Shown piece after piece: positions 23,855-36,908 of a DNA stretch of 64,000 nucleotides; the first letter of the stretch is position 1; each line of letters starts with the position of its first letter. Source of the stretch: Rhizophagus irregularis (Eukaryota > Glomeromycota > Glomeromycetes > Glomerales > Glomeraceae); the NCBI RefSeq assembly GCF_026210795.1, contig NC_089442.1:248001-312000 (forward strand), in the 5' to 3' direction. The notes beneath the pieces are model-generated. The model saw only the letters and a program-made list of their open reading frames with translations. It was not told the DNA's origin and did not search any database. The translations under genes and the position numbers were made by a program.

Positions 23855-24230
23855 TTACAGCGCTGGCTAATTTTTTTTAAAACATTGAATTTATTTAATG
23901 ATTTAATTCCATCTATAGAAGTAAAAAATTACGGCGAGATATATATTATCTATATTATCTAACTTTTCCGCATCATATGAATTTTATCACTTTTTACAAA
24001 TTTTTAAAGTAAATTAAAACTAATTATACTACCAATTATTTATACTAAAAGTTGGTAATTGTTCTTTGTACAATGCCGGCTAATTTTTTAAAAAAAGTTT
24101 GAATTTATTTAATGACTTATTCCATCTATTTAGAAGAAAAAATATTATATTATCTGATATTTCCGTACTATATAAATTTTGCCATGACTACAATAGTTTT
24201 ATAAATTTTTAAATTATACTTAATCAGATG
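23855..24230. repeat. Two diverged direct repeats of about 170-200 bp
   Basis: The segment around GGCTAATTTTTT...GAATTTATTTAATGA...TTCCATCTAT at 23865-24020 recurs at about 24070-24220. The copies are clearly diverged, so the duplication is old. Non-coding. Confidence 0.65.
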
Positions 24231-25446
24231 AACGCACTTTCCAGACGGAAACAGACGAAGATGTTTAGAAGAACAGGGTATAGCTTAAAAAATTATAGTT
24301 TTAATAAATGTAAGTTAAGTTACTGGGTGATAAAGTAAGTTTACTATTATATGACGAATAATGATCACGAAAATAGCGAAAAAAGCTTTGATATTCATTT
24401 TTTTTATTAATTTAAAAAGTTTATTTAAGATATTGTTAAGAGTTATACTTTCAATTTATTCAATTTGTTTTTACTAATGTGAAAATTCAAAGTGTTTATA
24501 AAAATTAAAAAATATAATTATCACATTTTTTTTCCAACGAATATTGTGGCAAAGTACTTGATATAATTCAATGTATTGAACTATAGTCGAGTAAGCTTGA
24601 AAATCAGTAAATAAGCCACATTTAATTGGCATATTATTGATATTATATATGTAGCATAATTCAACTTTTTGATGTTTACAACAATTCATCCGATGAACGC
24701 CTTAGGTTTTTACAAAAAAAAATTTTTTTTTTTTTAAATAAGTACCGCGTTTTTTATTGAATTTAATGAACCATAAGGATTTACAATTATTAAAAAACAC
24801 AGAGTATAGAAAAACAAGTTTTCAATCTCCTATAACTAAGTTTATCCTATCTAAAAATTTAATTTAAGATCTAACTATTTTGTGTATGACCTAAAATTAT
24901 TTATTTTTTTGTTTTCTTTACCTAAATTTTAAATTGAAACGTGAGAACAAAAAAAAATTTTAATAAATTTCTGCGGATTAATGTTATGTACAGTATATTA
25001 TGTAAAACATTTTACATTTGGAAGAGTTTATATCAATTTTTAATATGTTCCGTTAAATTTTTTCCTTTTTACAAATAAAATTGAATAGAAAATTTAAATC
25101 TTATCTTTGTGCTGTGAATTGAATCTTTGAAAATAACTTTCATATTATTCTTTTACTAGCTATAATTATGGGTAAATTTTATTATGAACTGAATCAATGT
25201 TTTGAACTTTAAATGATTATAATGACCTTTTAAATTTTGAAAATTTTAACTCGTTAGGAGCCAAGCCTGTAGAGAGAAATATCACAAAATATTTGTGCGG
25301 GTAAAATCTCATAATATAATAAATTCATTGATGATTTTTTTTAATAAATAGTAAGTAGTAACAATATGAGTAAACTTAATTTAACAATAAATCTTTTTTT
25401 AACAAATATTAAATACAGTATATAAAAAAAATTTTGTTTTAATAAG
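24231..25446. other. Intergenic, no gene seen
   Basis: AT-rich stretch before the pogo-type MITE. The open frame at 24474-24689 (minus) has no recognisable content. Confidence 0.5.
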
Positions 25447-25448
25447 TA

Positions 25449-25961
25449 CACAGTGAAATTCGATAAACCGGATCTTCGATAAACCGGATTTGGGCCTAAA
25501 CCGGACTTTTTTGCTAGAACCAAATCACGTATATTAAAATAGTTTCGATATACCGGAGTTTACTAGTAAAGGCTCTATATTCGCTATAACGGATCAATTT
25601 TCTAACCAGCTATAGTAAAAATGATTCGACAAACCGGATCACGTGATAATTAACCAATAAAATTTAAGTAACGTGATGCGGTAAATCTTAATTTTGGCCG
25701 GAATTATAAAAATCTTAATTCCGGCCGAAGTTATATATTACTTAAAAACATTTTATATTCATTTTCATGGCCTCTGTGACTTAAAACTAGGTTGAAAATT
25801 TAAAATATAGTGTACATTAGTTTTATTAGCATGAATTTTTTTAAAAAAATTCAGTATAATAGATTTTCAATATATCGAGATTTGTTCGCTATACCGGATA
25901 TCCTGATAAACCGGATATTTTTAGTGGAACCGATAGATTCGGTTTATCGAATTTCACTGTG
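25449..25961. mobile_element. 513-bp pogo/Tc1-mariner type MITE
   Basis: The perfect terminal inverted repeats (22 bp) begin CACAGTGAAATTCGATAAAC and are flanked by TA on both sides (25447-25448, 25962-25963), the target duplication typical of Tc1/mariner. The CAGTGAAA...CGATAAACCGG style is that of pogo/Tigger ends. The interior has many degenerate copies of CGATAAACCGGA in both orientations, and no transposase ORF. It is a non-autonomous element lying just downstream of kinase C. Confidence 0.88.
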
Positions 25962-25963
25962 TA

Positions 25964-26313
25964 TGAACTTTTTTAATAAATAAATATTTATTTTAAATAA
26001 ATTTGAGACGTTTCTTAACAAGATTTTTTAATACTAAACAAATGTGATCTTTTTTTAACAAATAATTTTTCTTAAAGGTTACCATAATTAAATCATAGTT
26101 AATAAGGAATTCTAGTTGGAATCTGACCTGGGTTTCAAATAATGGACTTTTGTGAAATACTCCAATCTAAGAAGACCGTTAAATTAGAAAAGTTATATAG
26201 ATTTGTTAAATTTAGTAAATCATAAATAATTCTTTTAATCAAAATACAAATAAAATAAATAATTACACAAACATAATATGATATTATTATACTTAATTTT
26301 AAGTAGTATGAGC
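25964..26313. other. 3' flank of kinase C
   Basis: No gene is seen. The block at about 26040-26240, read on the minus strand (with AATTTAACGGTCTT and CACAAAAGTCC), is shared with the 3' flanks of kinases D (about 41885-42010) and F (about 53220-53350), and with an orphan copy at 49640-49810. Confidence 0.7.
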
Positions 26314-27953
26314 TTAATTAGTTTCATCTATAATAAAAATAGTTTAATTAAAATTTAATAGATCAAAAAAATCACATGCAAGAGTAATCAATCACCTTTT
26401 GAATTAATATCAAGTTTAGTAAAATCCATTTTTAAGGAATCTATAAATATTAATTGTTAGCATTTTAAAATAAATTTATATTATTATAGCATGTTATATA
26501 TATACCTGAATATTCTATCCCATGTAAATCATCATTATCATCAGCATTTTTTGGTTCTGGAAGATTTTTAAAATCTAAAAGTTTACTTGTATAAACTGCT
26601 TGAGGATGTGTCACATATGATATACTAGTATCACTAGATATTAAAGGTGATGAAAAAGATAACTTTTTATTAATTTCATCTGTTTCTTTAGCTTGTCCAT
26701 AAATTACAGACTCCGCTTTATTATTTTGCATAGCTTTCCATAAATCACGAATTATATTAAATAATTCATTTGCATTAGGTCGTTTTAAAGGGTCTGCATC
26801 CCAACATTGATTAATAATGTCAAGAATTAATTGAGGAATTTTATAATTTGACTTTGGTCTCAATCCATTACAAATTTTCATTGCTAAGAATTCATCATGA
26901 GCTATATCATGATAAGGAGGGAACCCTGTACAAATTTCATATGCAATAATTCCATATCCATAAATATCACTTGCTTGAGTATATTCTTTTCCTCTTAAAA
27001 CTTCAGGAGCTACATAAGGTAATACTCCATATATTTTTTTATTACTATTTTGAGAGGATTTGACATTTGCTGGTTGACATAATCCCAAATCAGTAATGAA
27101 AGCCTGATGGATATTATTGCTTAATATATTCCCACAATGAAAATCTTGATGAATTAATCCTTTATTATGAATATCTTTAAGACCGGTTGCAATACTATGT
27201 AAAGTAAACAACATATTCTCCCAACTCATCAAAATGAAGCTGTTATTTAAACGTTGTCTTAAACTATAATCTTTTAATTCCATCACCATCATAAAATCGT
27301 TTGTTTTTGGATCTTTGGTAATCCCAAAACAACGAACTGTATAACCAGAACTATGTACTAAAATATTTGATTCAACCTTAAAAGAAAATTATAGTTAGTT
27401 TAACATTTATAAAGGCTAATAATACTAAAATCAGTAAAAAAGATCTTACTTCTTTTAAAAAATCTGCTGTAATATCTTGTGAATTATGTAAGCACTTTAA
27501 AGCGACTTTTGTTTTACTATCTCGTTTCCATTGATCATTTTCATAATCCCAATCTTCAATACATCCATCTTTCCAAACTGCTTTAAAAGTAGTTCCAAAT
27601 CCCCCTTTTGCTAAATATTCAACATTTTCAAATTTATCATATTCAATCCACTCTATGATATTGTCCTCATCTTTAGCTTTTAATTGTGCTTTTTGAATAA
27701 ATTCATCAACGACATGATTTTCACTTGTCCAATTTTTGAAATTTGGTTGAAACACACAATAATTGCAATAATACCTATTTATCCTAAGCCGATTACAATT
27801 TCTACATAAACCATTTTTTTTATAACGTTCTTTTAATTCTTTGTCTGTTATTAGTTTATCAATTAACGATTTTTGTTTTTCAGTCAATTTCCGATACTTA
27901 TCAAAGTCTTTTATTTGTTCAAATACATCATCACTTAGTTTAATTTGATCCAT
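26314..27953 (-). CDS. Kinase C: single-module zinc-ribbon TKL-like kinase, about 477 aa
   Basis: Predicted exons on the minus strand: 27953-27450, 27376-26506, 26440-26396, 26327-26314. The N-terminus MDQIKLSDDVFEQIKDF is shared with F and, with Glu3, D. A Cys4 ribbon lies at C50, C53, C63 and C66, a WTSEN linker follows, and the glycine loop is AKGGFGTTF (115-123). Other motifs are beta3 Lys153, catalytic HQDFHCGN (Asp246), DLG (Asp264), APE and an HPQAVYTSRLLDF tail. HRD is changed to HQD, so it is a non-RD kinase. The first intron falls directly after FLKE in alphaC, phase 0, exactly as in genes A and B. A 45-bp micro-exon is conserved in D and F. All exons are open; it is probably active. 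The substrate is unknown. Confidence 0.88.
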
Positions 27954-28215
27954 TTTAATAAATAATTTATTAACAAAAAATGTTTTTAATTCTCATTTAA
28001 AAGAAAATGAAAAAAAATGAAAAAAGTAATGGTGAAACGACTGAAACGTTATTTATGTTGCAACGATTTCAAGATCGGCAACAAAATTATGGAAAAAAAG
28101 ACTATTTAAAATGCACAAATGAAACCCAAAAATCTGATCGGCAATTAAATTTATTCAATTTTGGCAAATTACAGTTTTTATTTAAATTCTCCATAATAGG
28201 TAAGATGGTTAACTA
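27954..28215 (-). promoter_or_regulatory. Promoter block shared by kinases C, D and F
   Basis: About 260 bp 5' of kinase C is highly similar to the sequences 5' of kinase F (51225-51474) and kinase D (about 43766-44030). Common words include CGTTATTTATGTTGCAACGA (C and F) and GATCGGCAA. The block ends near TCTCCATAATAG in all three. Duplication of promoters with the genes is seen directly; shared regulation is inferred. Confidence 0.7.
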
Positions 28216-30877
28216 ATTATAGTTAGTATTATATTATTATGGCGAAATTTAAAAAGCTAAACTTTTACGAAATAATATTTTCTGGGAAAATATTCTTGAT
28301 AAACAAGCAGTATATAAATAATCTAATCACCAATCCATTATTAGACGTAAAAAAACTCATGCATAAATATCAATTTCTAGTCAACAAACTGGAAAAAATA
28401 ATCATTGAGATTAAAGAAACATAAGGGTAAAGAGCAATGTAACTTTGGAGGGTTGACGCCCTGGGTACAAATATAACGCAGATTTTTATTGAATTTTTTA
28501 TTTGAAGTTAATAAAACCGCCCAGAATATTCCAGAATAGGATTTGTTTAAATTAAGATTTGTTAAGTGTTAACAAATTAAAATAAACAAAGATTTACCTG
28601 GAAATGATTTAACTTCAAGTATTTCTACGAGATTTTTTTTAAAAAAAATTAACTAATTTAAGACACTTCTAAAATGGTAAGCTTGTGTGATCGAATATTC
28701 AAAAGAGAATATGGCTAAATGTAATTAGCAAATTTAACAAATTATATAATGAAAGCTTGTTTTGGAAATTATACTAAAAGAAATTAAAAAAAAAATAATT
28801 TTGTTAATGATATATCCGTATAATTAAAAAATTTGGTGATATGTTACAATAATTTGATTGGCTGTCGGGGTCATATATACGTTTGATGATTTTCTTTTTT
28901 TCTAAAAGAAATACCAAAAAAATAATTCAGTTAATACCATTACAGGGGATTTTCATTATCTTCTGACTAGTGGTTTTCCATATATTCTTTAATGAACCGC
29001 TGCGGGTTTGGATTGCTTCATCCTAGTATTGGAAGTAGGAACGATTCTTGGATTAAAGCCTGAAATATTTTGGCTTAGCAAATAGGCCACAAATGAGCCG
29101 GGAGAAGGAAAATTGAAAAAATGATTTATTAATAAATAAAATATAAAATATTTAGTACAATAGCTATTTATATAATTAAAAAAGTTGGTTTGAATTGTGT
29201 AATGTGTAGTTATGCTGCGTCAAATCTATGGTAGAGAATGCCAACTAGTGAAGTGAATTTATAGAATGAAATGTTAAAACATATCAGCGAGAGAAATTCT
29301 TTTATAAACCCAAGGATGAAAATTACGGTCACCTCTTAATGAAAATGAAAAAAAAAAGTTCGGTATGTTGAATTAAAAAGCTTAGAGAATCATTCAGAAT
29401 TAATAGGAATTTTTTTAAATAAGGTAAACAGTTTATGTAATTTATGTAGCAAATAATTTATTTATTATCTATTGTACAAGTTATTCGATTTAATTTATTA
29501 GTTAATTAATGGAAAATTATTCAAAATTTGTATATTCAACTCGAATTACTCAAGATCTGGAATCATTAAATTATGTGGTTACAGACATATATGAATTAGG
29601 ATTTAATCAGAGATAAATATCATAATTTATATTATTTTACATAATCATTATTCCAATAGATTAAATAATAACAATATCGTATTTAATGAACATAATATGA
29701 TTCTTTGCGAAAGTCGTTACCGAGTGCGTTATGATAATTCTAAAATTGGCCAGCTTTAGGCTTTAATCCTGCCTAAATTAGCCATTCGATTTTGGCTGAA
29801 CTGGCAGTCGGATATACAAAAAGTCGTGTCATGTGATTTATTTTGTAGAACGCGGGTCGGCAGTGTCCCGTTACATATAAAAATAGCCGTAACGAAATTA
29901 TAAAAATAATTTTTACCTTTTTTTGACTTTAATAAATTTTATTCATTTTTAAGAAGTATTGCGAAGATTACATTTTACAACAAATTTAATTCTTTTAAAT
30001 AATTTTCTTTTCGTACATTTTTAATATACAAACTTTTATTCTCAATTGAAAATCACTTTCAATATAAAGCCATTATTCAATTATATTACATTTTTCCGAA
30101 ATTTCAAAATTATGAAGTTTGCGTTGATCAAAAAAAAAAAAATAAAAAAAATTAAAATAAAATAAAAAATTCTACATAATAAATATTAGAAAAAATTTTA
30201 TACACATTTTGATTGAATAATGATACTACCTTCATATATTAATACTTCGAAAGCATCAAATTTTTACATAATTTCATAAAACGAAATGTACAAAAATGGT
30301 AAAAGTATCACCATTGACATGACCAAAGTTTCTGCAATAAATACCTCAAAACGTGACATTAACCATCTCATGGAATTTGTATGTTAGTTAAAAATTCTAA
30401 TGGTAGCATTATAAAAATTGAATAATAGATATGACCCTGTATATATTAAAAGAATATCATAAAATTTTCGTCAAAAATATAAAGTTGAAAGTTAAATACT
30501 CAATTAACAACTCTTGTTTCACGTTGTTCAACATTTTAAAAAATTTCTTATTTTTGTTCATAGTTACGTCATCTATCTATGGTTGCAAAATTCACGATCT
30601 TTTCTTTTTTTAGTCCAGTCAGTTGATCAAAATCAAATAATCATAATAAATCATGACGTAATTTTTATTTAGCCAATCATAGAATTTTGCAACTTACGGT
30701 TAAACTAGAAAACCGAATTTCTTTGTATCACATAATTTTGAGCATGTCACGTAACGTAAATAAATTTGCTTCGTTACATGAAAATTTGGTGTAATAATAA
30801 TTTTTTTTTTAAAGCCTCCATTTACGTCGATCATGAAATATTTTTTTTTCTTAAAAAAAAAAAAAAAAAAATTCGTC
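28216..30877. other. Long intergenic region upstream of kinase gene B
   Basis: AT-rich with isolated GC-richer patches at about 28440-28475, 28980-29110 and 29700-29880, none recognised. The small open frames at 28239-28424 and 30431-30613 show nothing recognisable. The T-run/A-run pair at 30839-30871 sits directly 5' of gene B. Confidence 0.45.
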
Positions 30878-33800
30878 ATGGTGTCATTCCAAAATGATAT
30901 TAAGTGTAAAAACTGTGATGAAATATATACGAATATAAAACATAAATGGTGTAAACCATGTCAAATAAATAAAGTAAATAGTTTTAAAAATAATGTTTCA
31001 AATTTTTCAAATTGTAATAGTGAAAATGAAAAAATTAATTATTTCATTCAAGAAACTCAATTAACATTTGAAAGATATGATGATATAATAATTGAATGGA
31101 TACCATATAGTCAATTTAATAATATCAAAGAAATAAATAAAAGTAATTTTTCTGCAGTATATTCGGCAATATGGAAAGATGGTCCATTACAACATGATGA
31201 ACATTATGAAGAGTTGAGGAGAGTATCTAATAAACAAGTTATTTTAAAATGTTTATATAATTTTCAAAATATCATTAATGATTTATTATATGAGGTATGA
31301 AATTTTTTTAATTTCTTTATAATTTTTATTTAAATACTTTTTCTTATAATAAATTTTATTTTTTATATTTATTATAATATAGGCTAAATTATATTCTATT
31401 GAAAGGAAACAAAAATATGATTATCTTAAAATATATGGAATATCTCAAAATCCAGATACAAAAGATTATATTTTAGTTTTTAATGATGGTTATTGTTTAA
31501 ACTGTGGTGAAATATATACAGATGAAGATAATAAATGGTGTAAACCATGTCAATTAAATAATTTAAAAAATCATTTTGATAATTGGACTAGTGAAAATGA
31601 AAAAATCGATGAATTTATTCAAAAAATGCAATTAAAAATCAAATATCATAATGATATAATAATTGAATGGATACCATACAACCAACTTCATGATATCAAA
31701 GAAATAAGTAAAAATGATTTTACTGCAGTATATTTAGCGATATGGAAAGATGGCCCATTACAATATAATAAGAATTATGGAGAGTTGAAAAGAGAACATG
31801 GCAAAGAAATTGCCATAAAATATTTTTATAATTCTAATTCACAAAATATCAATGATTTTTTATTCGAGGTATGAAATTTCTTATTTTTTTTATAATTAAA
31901 TTTCAAGTACTTTTTTTTATAATAACCTTACCTTTTCTATATTATATTTTAACAGATTAAATCATATTCTATTGAAATAAATAATTACTATAATAATATT
32001 CTTAATATATATGGGATATCTCAAAATCCAGATACAAAAGATTATATTGTAGTTCTTAATAATGGTTATTGTGAAAATTGTAGTGTGATATATACAAAAA
32101 TATATTATAAATGGTGCAAATCATGTTTATTAAATAATTTAAAAATAAATTTTACAAGCTGGACTAGTGGAAATGAAAAAATTGACGAACTTATTCAAGA
32201 AATGCAACTTAAAATTAATAAATGGAATGATATAATAGTTGAATGGATACCATATAACCAGTTTAATGATATTAAAGAAATAAGCAGAAATGATTTTACT
32301 GTACTTTATTCAGCAATATGGAAAGATGGTCCATTACAACATAATAATGATGAACGTAATGGAGAGTTGAAAAGAATTCCTGATAAAGGGGTTGCTTTAA
32401 AATGTTTATGTAATTCACAAGGTCTTATTAATAATGAATTTTTAAGTGAGGTATGAATTGTCTAATTACTTTGTAATTTAATTTAAGTATGCTTTATTTA
32501 ATAATTTTTTTTTATATTTTAAAGATTAAATCATATTCTATTGAAATTGCTAAAGACGATAATATTCCTGGTATAATACATGGAATGACTCAAAAACGAG
32601 ATGAAAATATTCTTAATATATATGGAATATCTCAAAATCCAAATACAAAAGATTATATTATAGTTCTTAATAATGGATATTGTGAAAAATGTGGAGAAAT
32701 ATATACAAATATAAAGAAAAAATGGTGTAAAACGTGTCAATTAAATAATTTCAAAAAATATTTTTCATATGGAACTAGTACAAATGAAAAAATTGGTAAT
32801 TTCATCCAAGAAATGCAACTTAAAATAAATAAATGGGATGATATAATAGTTGAATGGATACCATATAACCAGCTTAATAATATTAAAGAAATGGGTAATA
32901 TTGGTTATACCACAATATATTCAGCAATATGGAAAGATGGTCCATTACAAATTGATAAACATTATGGAATATTGAAAAGAATATCTGATAAAAAAATTAC
33001 TTTAAGATATTTACATAATTCACGAAATATTACAGATAATTTTTTAAATGAGGTAAAAGTTTTTTTTCTTAAAATTATTTATTTTTTTTCAATATAGTAA
33101 TTTTTTCTTTATTTAAGTAGGTTGTTAAAGAATTCTTTATTGAAAAAGGTCGATCTCCTAACATATTTGGGATATCTCAAAATCCAGGTACAAAAGATTA
33201 CATTATAGTTCTTAATAATAATTATTGTGAAAATTGTAATAAAATTTATACACATAAAAGTTATAAATGGTGTAAACAGTGTCAATTGAATAATTTAAGA
33301 AAAAGTTTTATAAATTGGACCAGTGGTAATGAAAAAATTGATGATTTTATTCAAGAAATACAATTAAAAATTAAAGAATATGATGATATAATATTTGAAT
33401 GGATACCATACAATCAATTTAATGATATTAAAGAAATAAATAAAAATGATACTTTTGCAATATATTCAGCAATATGGATAAGAGGTCCATTAAAGTATAA
33501 TAGATTTTATAATAAGTTGTTAAGACATTCACATTTTAAAAAAGTTTCATTGAAATATTTTTATAATTTACAGAATATTATTGATGAGGTATGAATTTAA
33601 ACTTTTTTTAATTTTTTTTTTAATTATTTTTATATAATATTTTATTTTATTCCTTTATAGATTAAATCATATTCCATCAATACATTTAATGGTATTCAGA
33701 AAATATATGGAATATCTCAAAATTCAGATACAAAAGATTATATTATAATATTTCAAGATGGTCGTTGTGAAAATTGTGGTGAAATACGTACAGGTAATTA

Positions 33801-34707
33801 TAAATGGTGTAAACCATGTCAAATAAATAATTTAAAACAAAATTTTGTAAACTGGACTAGTAAAAATAAGGAAATTGATGAATTAATTCAGAAAATGCAA
33901 TTAAAAATTGATAAACATAATAATATAACTGAATGGATATCATACAATCAATTTTATAATATTAAAAAGATAAGTGAAGATAGTTTAACTATAATATATT
34001 TAGCAATATGGATGGAAGGTCCATTACATTATAATAAGAATTATGAAGAGTTAATAAGAATACCTAATGAAAAAGTTGCTTTAAAATATTTATGTAATTC
34101 ACAAGATATTAACAATGATTTTTTAAATGAGGTATGAATTTATTATTATTATTTTTTTTTTAATTTAATTAAATGCTTAATTAATATATAATTAATATAT
34201 AATTAATATATAATTCTTTATTATTAGATTAGAAAATATTCTAATAGTAATGATAAAGAAACTCTTGATTTGTATGGAATATCTCAAAATCCAGATACAA
34301 AAGATTATATTATAGTAATTCAAGATGGTTATTGTAAAAACTGTAGTAAAATATATACAAGTATAAAGAAAAAATGGTGTAAACCATGTCAAATAAATAA
34401 TTTAAAACAAAATTTTACAAACTGGACCAGTGGAAATAAAGAAATTGATAATTTAATTCAAGAAATGCAATTAAAGATTAATAAATATAATGATATAATA
34501 GTTGAATGGATACCATATAATCAATTTAATAATATTAAAGAAATAGGTAAAGGTGGTTTTGCTATAGTATATTCAGCAATATGGAAAGATGGTCCATTAT
34601 ATTATGATGATAAATATTATAAAGAATTAAAAAGAATACCTAATAAGAAAGTTGCTTTGAAATGTTTAAATAATTCACAAAATATTAATAATGAATTTTT
34701 AAATGAG
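30878..34707 (+). repeat. Sevenfold tandem exon array in kinase gene B
   Basis: Exons of 417, 486, 495, 528, 468, 471 and 480 bp, all phase 0, with introns of 68-96 bp. Ribbon cysteines are intact in all seven. The beta3 Lys is Arg only in module 4 (ITLRYL), as in gene A. Intron 6 contains a small tandem of ATTAATATATA near 34180-34212. Confidence 0.9.
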
Positions 34708-35755
34708 GTATGAATTCATTTTTAACCATGTTTTATCTTATTATCTTTTTAAATTTGACAAAATGTACATTATTTATTTTTATCAGATTAAAGAGTATTC
34801 TATCAGTTATAATGATAGAATTATTAGTTTATATGGAATATCACAAAATCCAGATACAAAAGATTATGTTATGGTTCTTAATTATGCAGATGGCGGTACT
34901 ATTAATAATTTTATTTATATTAATATAGATTGGTATTGGTTTGAAAGATTATGGGTATTGAATAATATTATTGAAGGTCTTAAAAACATTCATAAAAATA
35001 ATATGGTTCATCGTGATTTTCATACAGGAAATATATTATCACTTACTCGTGGATATTATTCTAAATCAGGAAATTCGGCTAGTGATGTATATATTTCAGA
35101 TATGGGATTATGTGGAGAAGTTGGTAATATAGATGGAAATAAAATTTATGGAGTTATGCCTTATGTAGCTCCTGAAGTATTAAAAGGCAAACCCTACACT
35201 CAAGCAGCAGATATATACAGTTTTGGTATGATTATGTATTTTGTAGCAACTAAAAGACAACCTTTCGCAAATTATGCTCATGATAATATATTAGCATTAA
35301 ATATATGTAATGGAAATAGACCTAAAATCAATGAAAATGAAGCTCCAAAATGTTATATTGATTTAATGAAAAGGTGTTGGGATTCAAATCCAAATAATAG
35401 GCCAAGTGCTATTGAAGTAGGTGAATTCATTAGATTATTCCGATCTAGAAAAAATGAGGAAATTGAAAAGCAATTTATCGAAGCAGAAGAATATAGAAAA
35501 ACAAATCTTTTATCTGTAGAAAATATCCAATCAACTACTCATCATCCACAAGCTTACTATACTTCTCGATTACTCAATTCATATACCAAAGATCTTTCAA
35601 AATATGATAATATCAACAATAATTCAGTAGAAATTGTTGATTTTACAATGTATGTTACATCTTTTTTTTTTATTTTTTTTATATATATATAAAAGATTTT
35701 TTAAGATTATCTATTTTATAGGATATCAGCTGATGATGAGGATAAGTATAAATAA
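30878..35755 (+). CDS. Kinase gene B: paralogue of gene A with seven tandem zinc-ribbon/N-lobe modules
   Basis: Predicted exons: 30878-31294, 31383-31868, 31956-32450, 32525-33052, 33121-33588, 33661-34131, 34228-34707, 34787-35649, 35722-35755; 1413 aa. The plan is the same as gene A: each of exons 1-7 carries a Cys4 ribbon and a glycine-loop-to-alphaC segment. Only module 7 has a canonical loop (GKGGFAIVY). Exon 8 supplies HRDFHTGN (1190-1197), DMG (Asp1220) and APE. Every module matches its counterpart in A by position. Exon 4 is longer, with an extra 20-odd residues (HGMTQKRDEN region). The extra tail exon of A is absent. The Met at 30878 aligns with the start in A; an in-frame ATG at 30833 would add 15 mostly Lys/Phe residues. 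All frames are open. Confidence 0.82.
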
Positions 35756-36433
35756 TCAAGAGAAAAAGAAAAATTTAGAAAATATTATTTTCCGAATTTT
35801 GTTGAAATATGAAGCTGAATGTGACACAATACTAGAACAACATTTGAATTTTTTTTTTATTATTTTATTCATTAATTATATCTGTTTATTTAAATATTTT
35901 ATTTTATAGTTTTTGTTCAACACTGATTATAGAGTACATGTAAAGTTATCTATTTTGCATAAATAAAATCAATTTGTAATCGAACATATAAAATCATAAT
36001 ATTATAGGACGAATTGTCATATAAATTTAATAATTTATTGCTCTTTTTTTATTTTTCAGGGGGAACAAACTGTTTTTACTTAAGGAGCAGCTCAAGCACA
36101 GTTTTGGATGATTTTCAGCTTGGGCTCAGTTTGTAACGGCTTAAGCTGCCCTATAAAAAATTTTTCAGGAAAATGATCACGTGTCTGAGTTTCTTTGGAA
36201 TAAAAACTAGAAAAAGGATCATTTATCGGAATTTTTCCCGATTTTTTTTATAGGGCTGACTTCAACTGACATCTGCAAGTTTATTCGCCTTATCCAAATT
36301 AGGATCATAAACAGATAATTTCTGATCATTCTGGGTAGTTGTAACAATTTCTTTATTAGGGCTGGATCCTATCCAAATTATTGACAATTTGTTGCGAACT
36401 CATGCGAAGTTACAATAAAGTCACGTGATTTTT
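35756..36433. other. 3' flank of kinase gene B and following intergenic DNA
   Basis: The piece 35910-35990 matches the 3' flank of gene A. Beyond 36050 the sequence is GC-richer with GGAGCAGCTCAAGC/GGCTTAAGCTGCC inverted words. No gene is supported. Confidence 0.5.
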
Positions 36434-36640
36434 CTAGTGTGACTGCCTTGGGGTTTTCTTTCTCTTTACCCTTCGTTTGAGGAAAGGACTGTAGGTGTCC
36501 TTCACAATATCCCTTTCGATAGCCATAGCTTGTTCCGCCTTCCGATCTTTAATTGTTTCTTAGAAGTATGTTGTTGGGTTTCCAAATATTTTCGTATTGG
36601 ATTTGTGTCTGCGCCTTATTACTGCATATTGCGGATTTGT
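36434..36640 (-). pseudogene. Short coding remnant of unknown family
   Basis: On the minus strand a GC-richer frame reads KAEQAMAIERDIVKDTY, then a basic end and TAG at 36436-36434. Upstream, a second frame (IQYENIWKPNN) joins it only through a frameshift near 36560. It looks like the end of a broken gene, perhaps from a mobile element. I cannot name the family. Confidence 0.3.
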
Positions 36641-36891
36641 ATGATTACCTAATTTATCAAATTAGCTACGACGCAGTTATGGTAAATTGTGGCACTACAA
36701 TGCTCATTAACAACTTTTTGTCATATGCATAAATTTTTTTAGTTGACAACAATTAGGATAACAATATGAATATGAACGTTCAGTTAATGATTTTATTTTT
36801 TCGAAAATTCATTGATTTAAGTTTTTTTAAAATAGAACATAGATTTTACATAAATTTACATATTCTAATTAGAATTTTATATAAATATTGT

Positions 36892-36908
36892 GAATCTACA
36901 TCCCATGG
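36892..36908. repeat. Left target-site duplication (17 bp) of retroposed element
   Basis: GAATCTACATCCCATGG here is repeated exactly at 39599-39615, directly after a poly(A) tract. This is the hallmark of target-primed reverse transcription. Confidence 0.9.

Noticed and set aside
28239-28424. 61-aa Lys/Ile-rich open frame upstream of kinase C
   Set aside because: Too short and typical of random AT-rich sequence.
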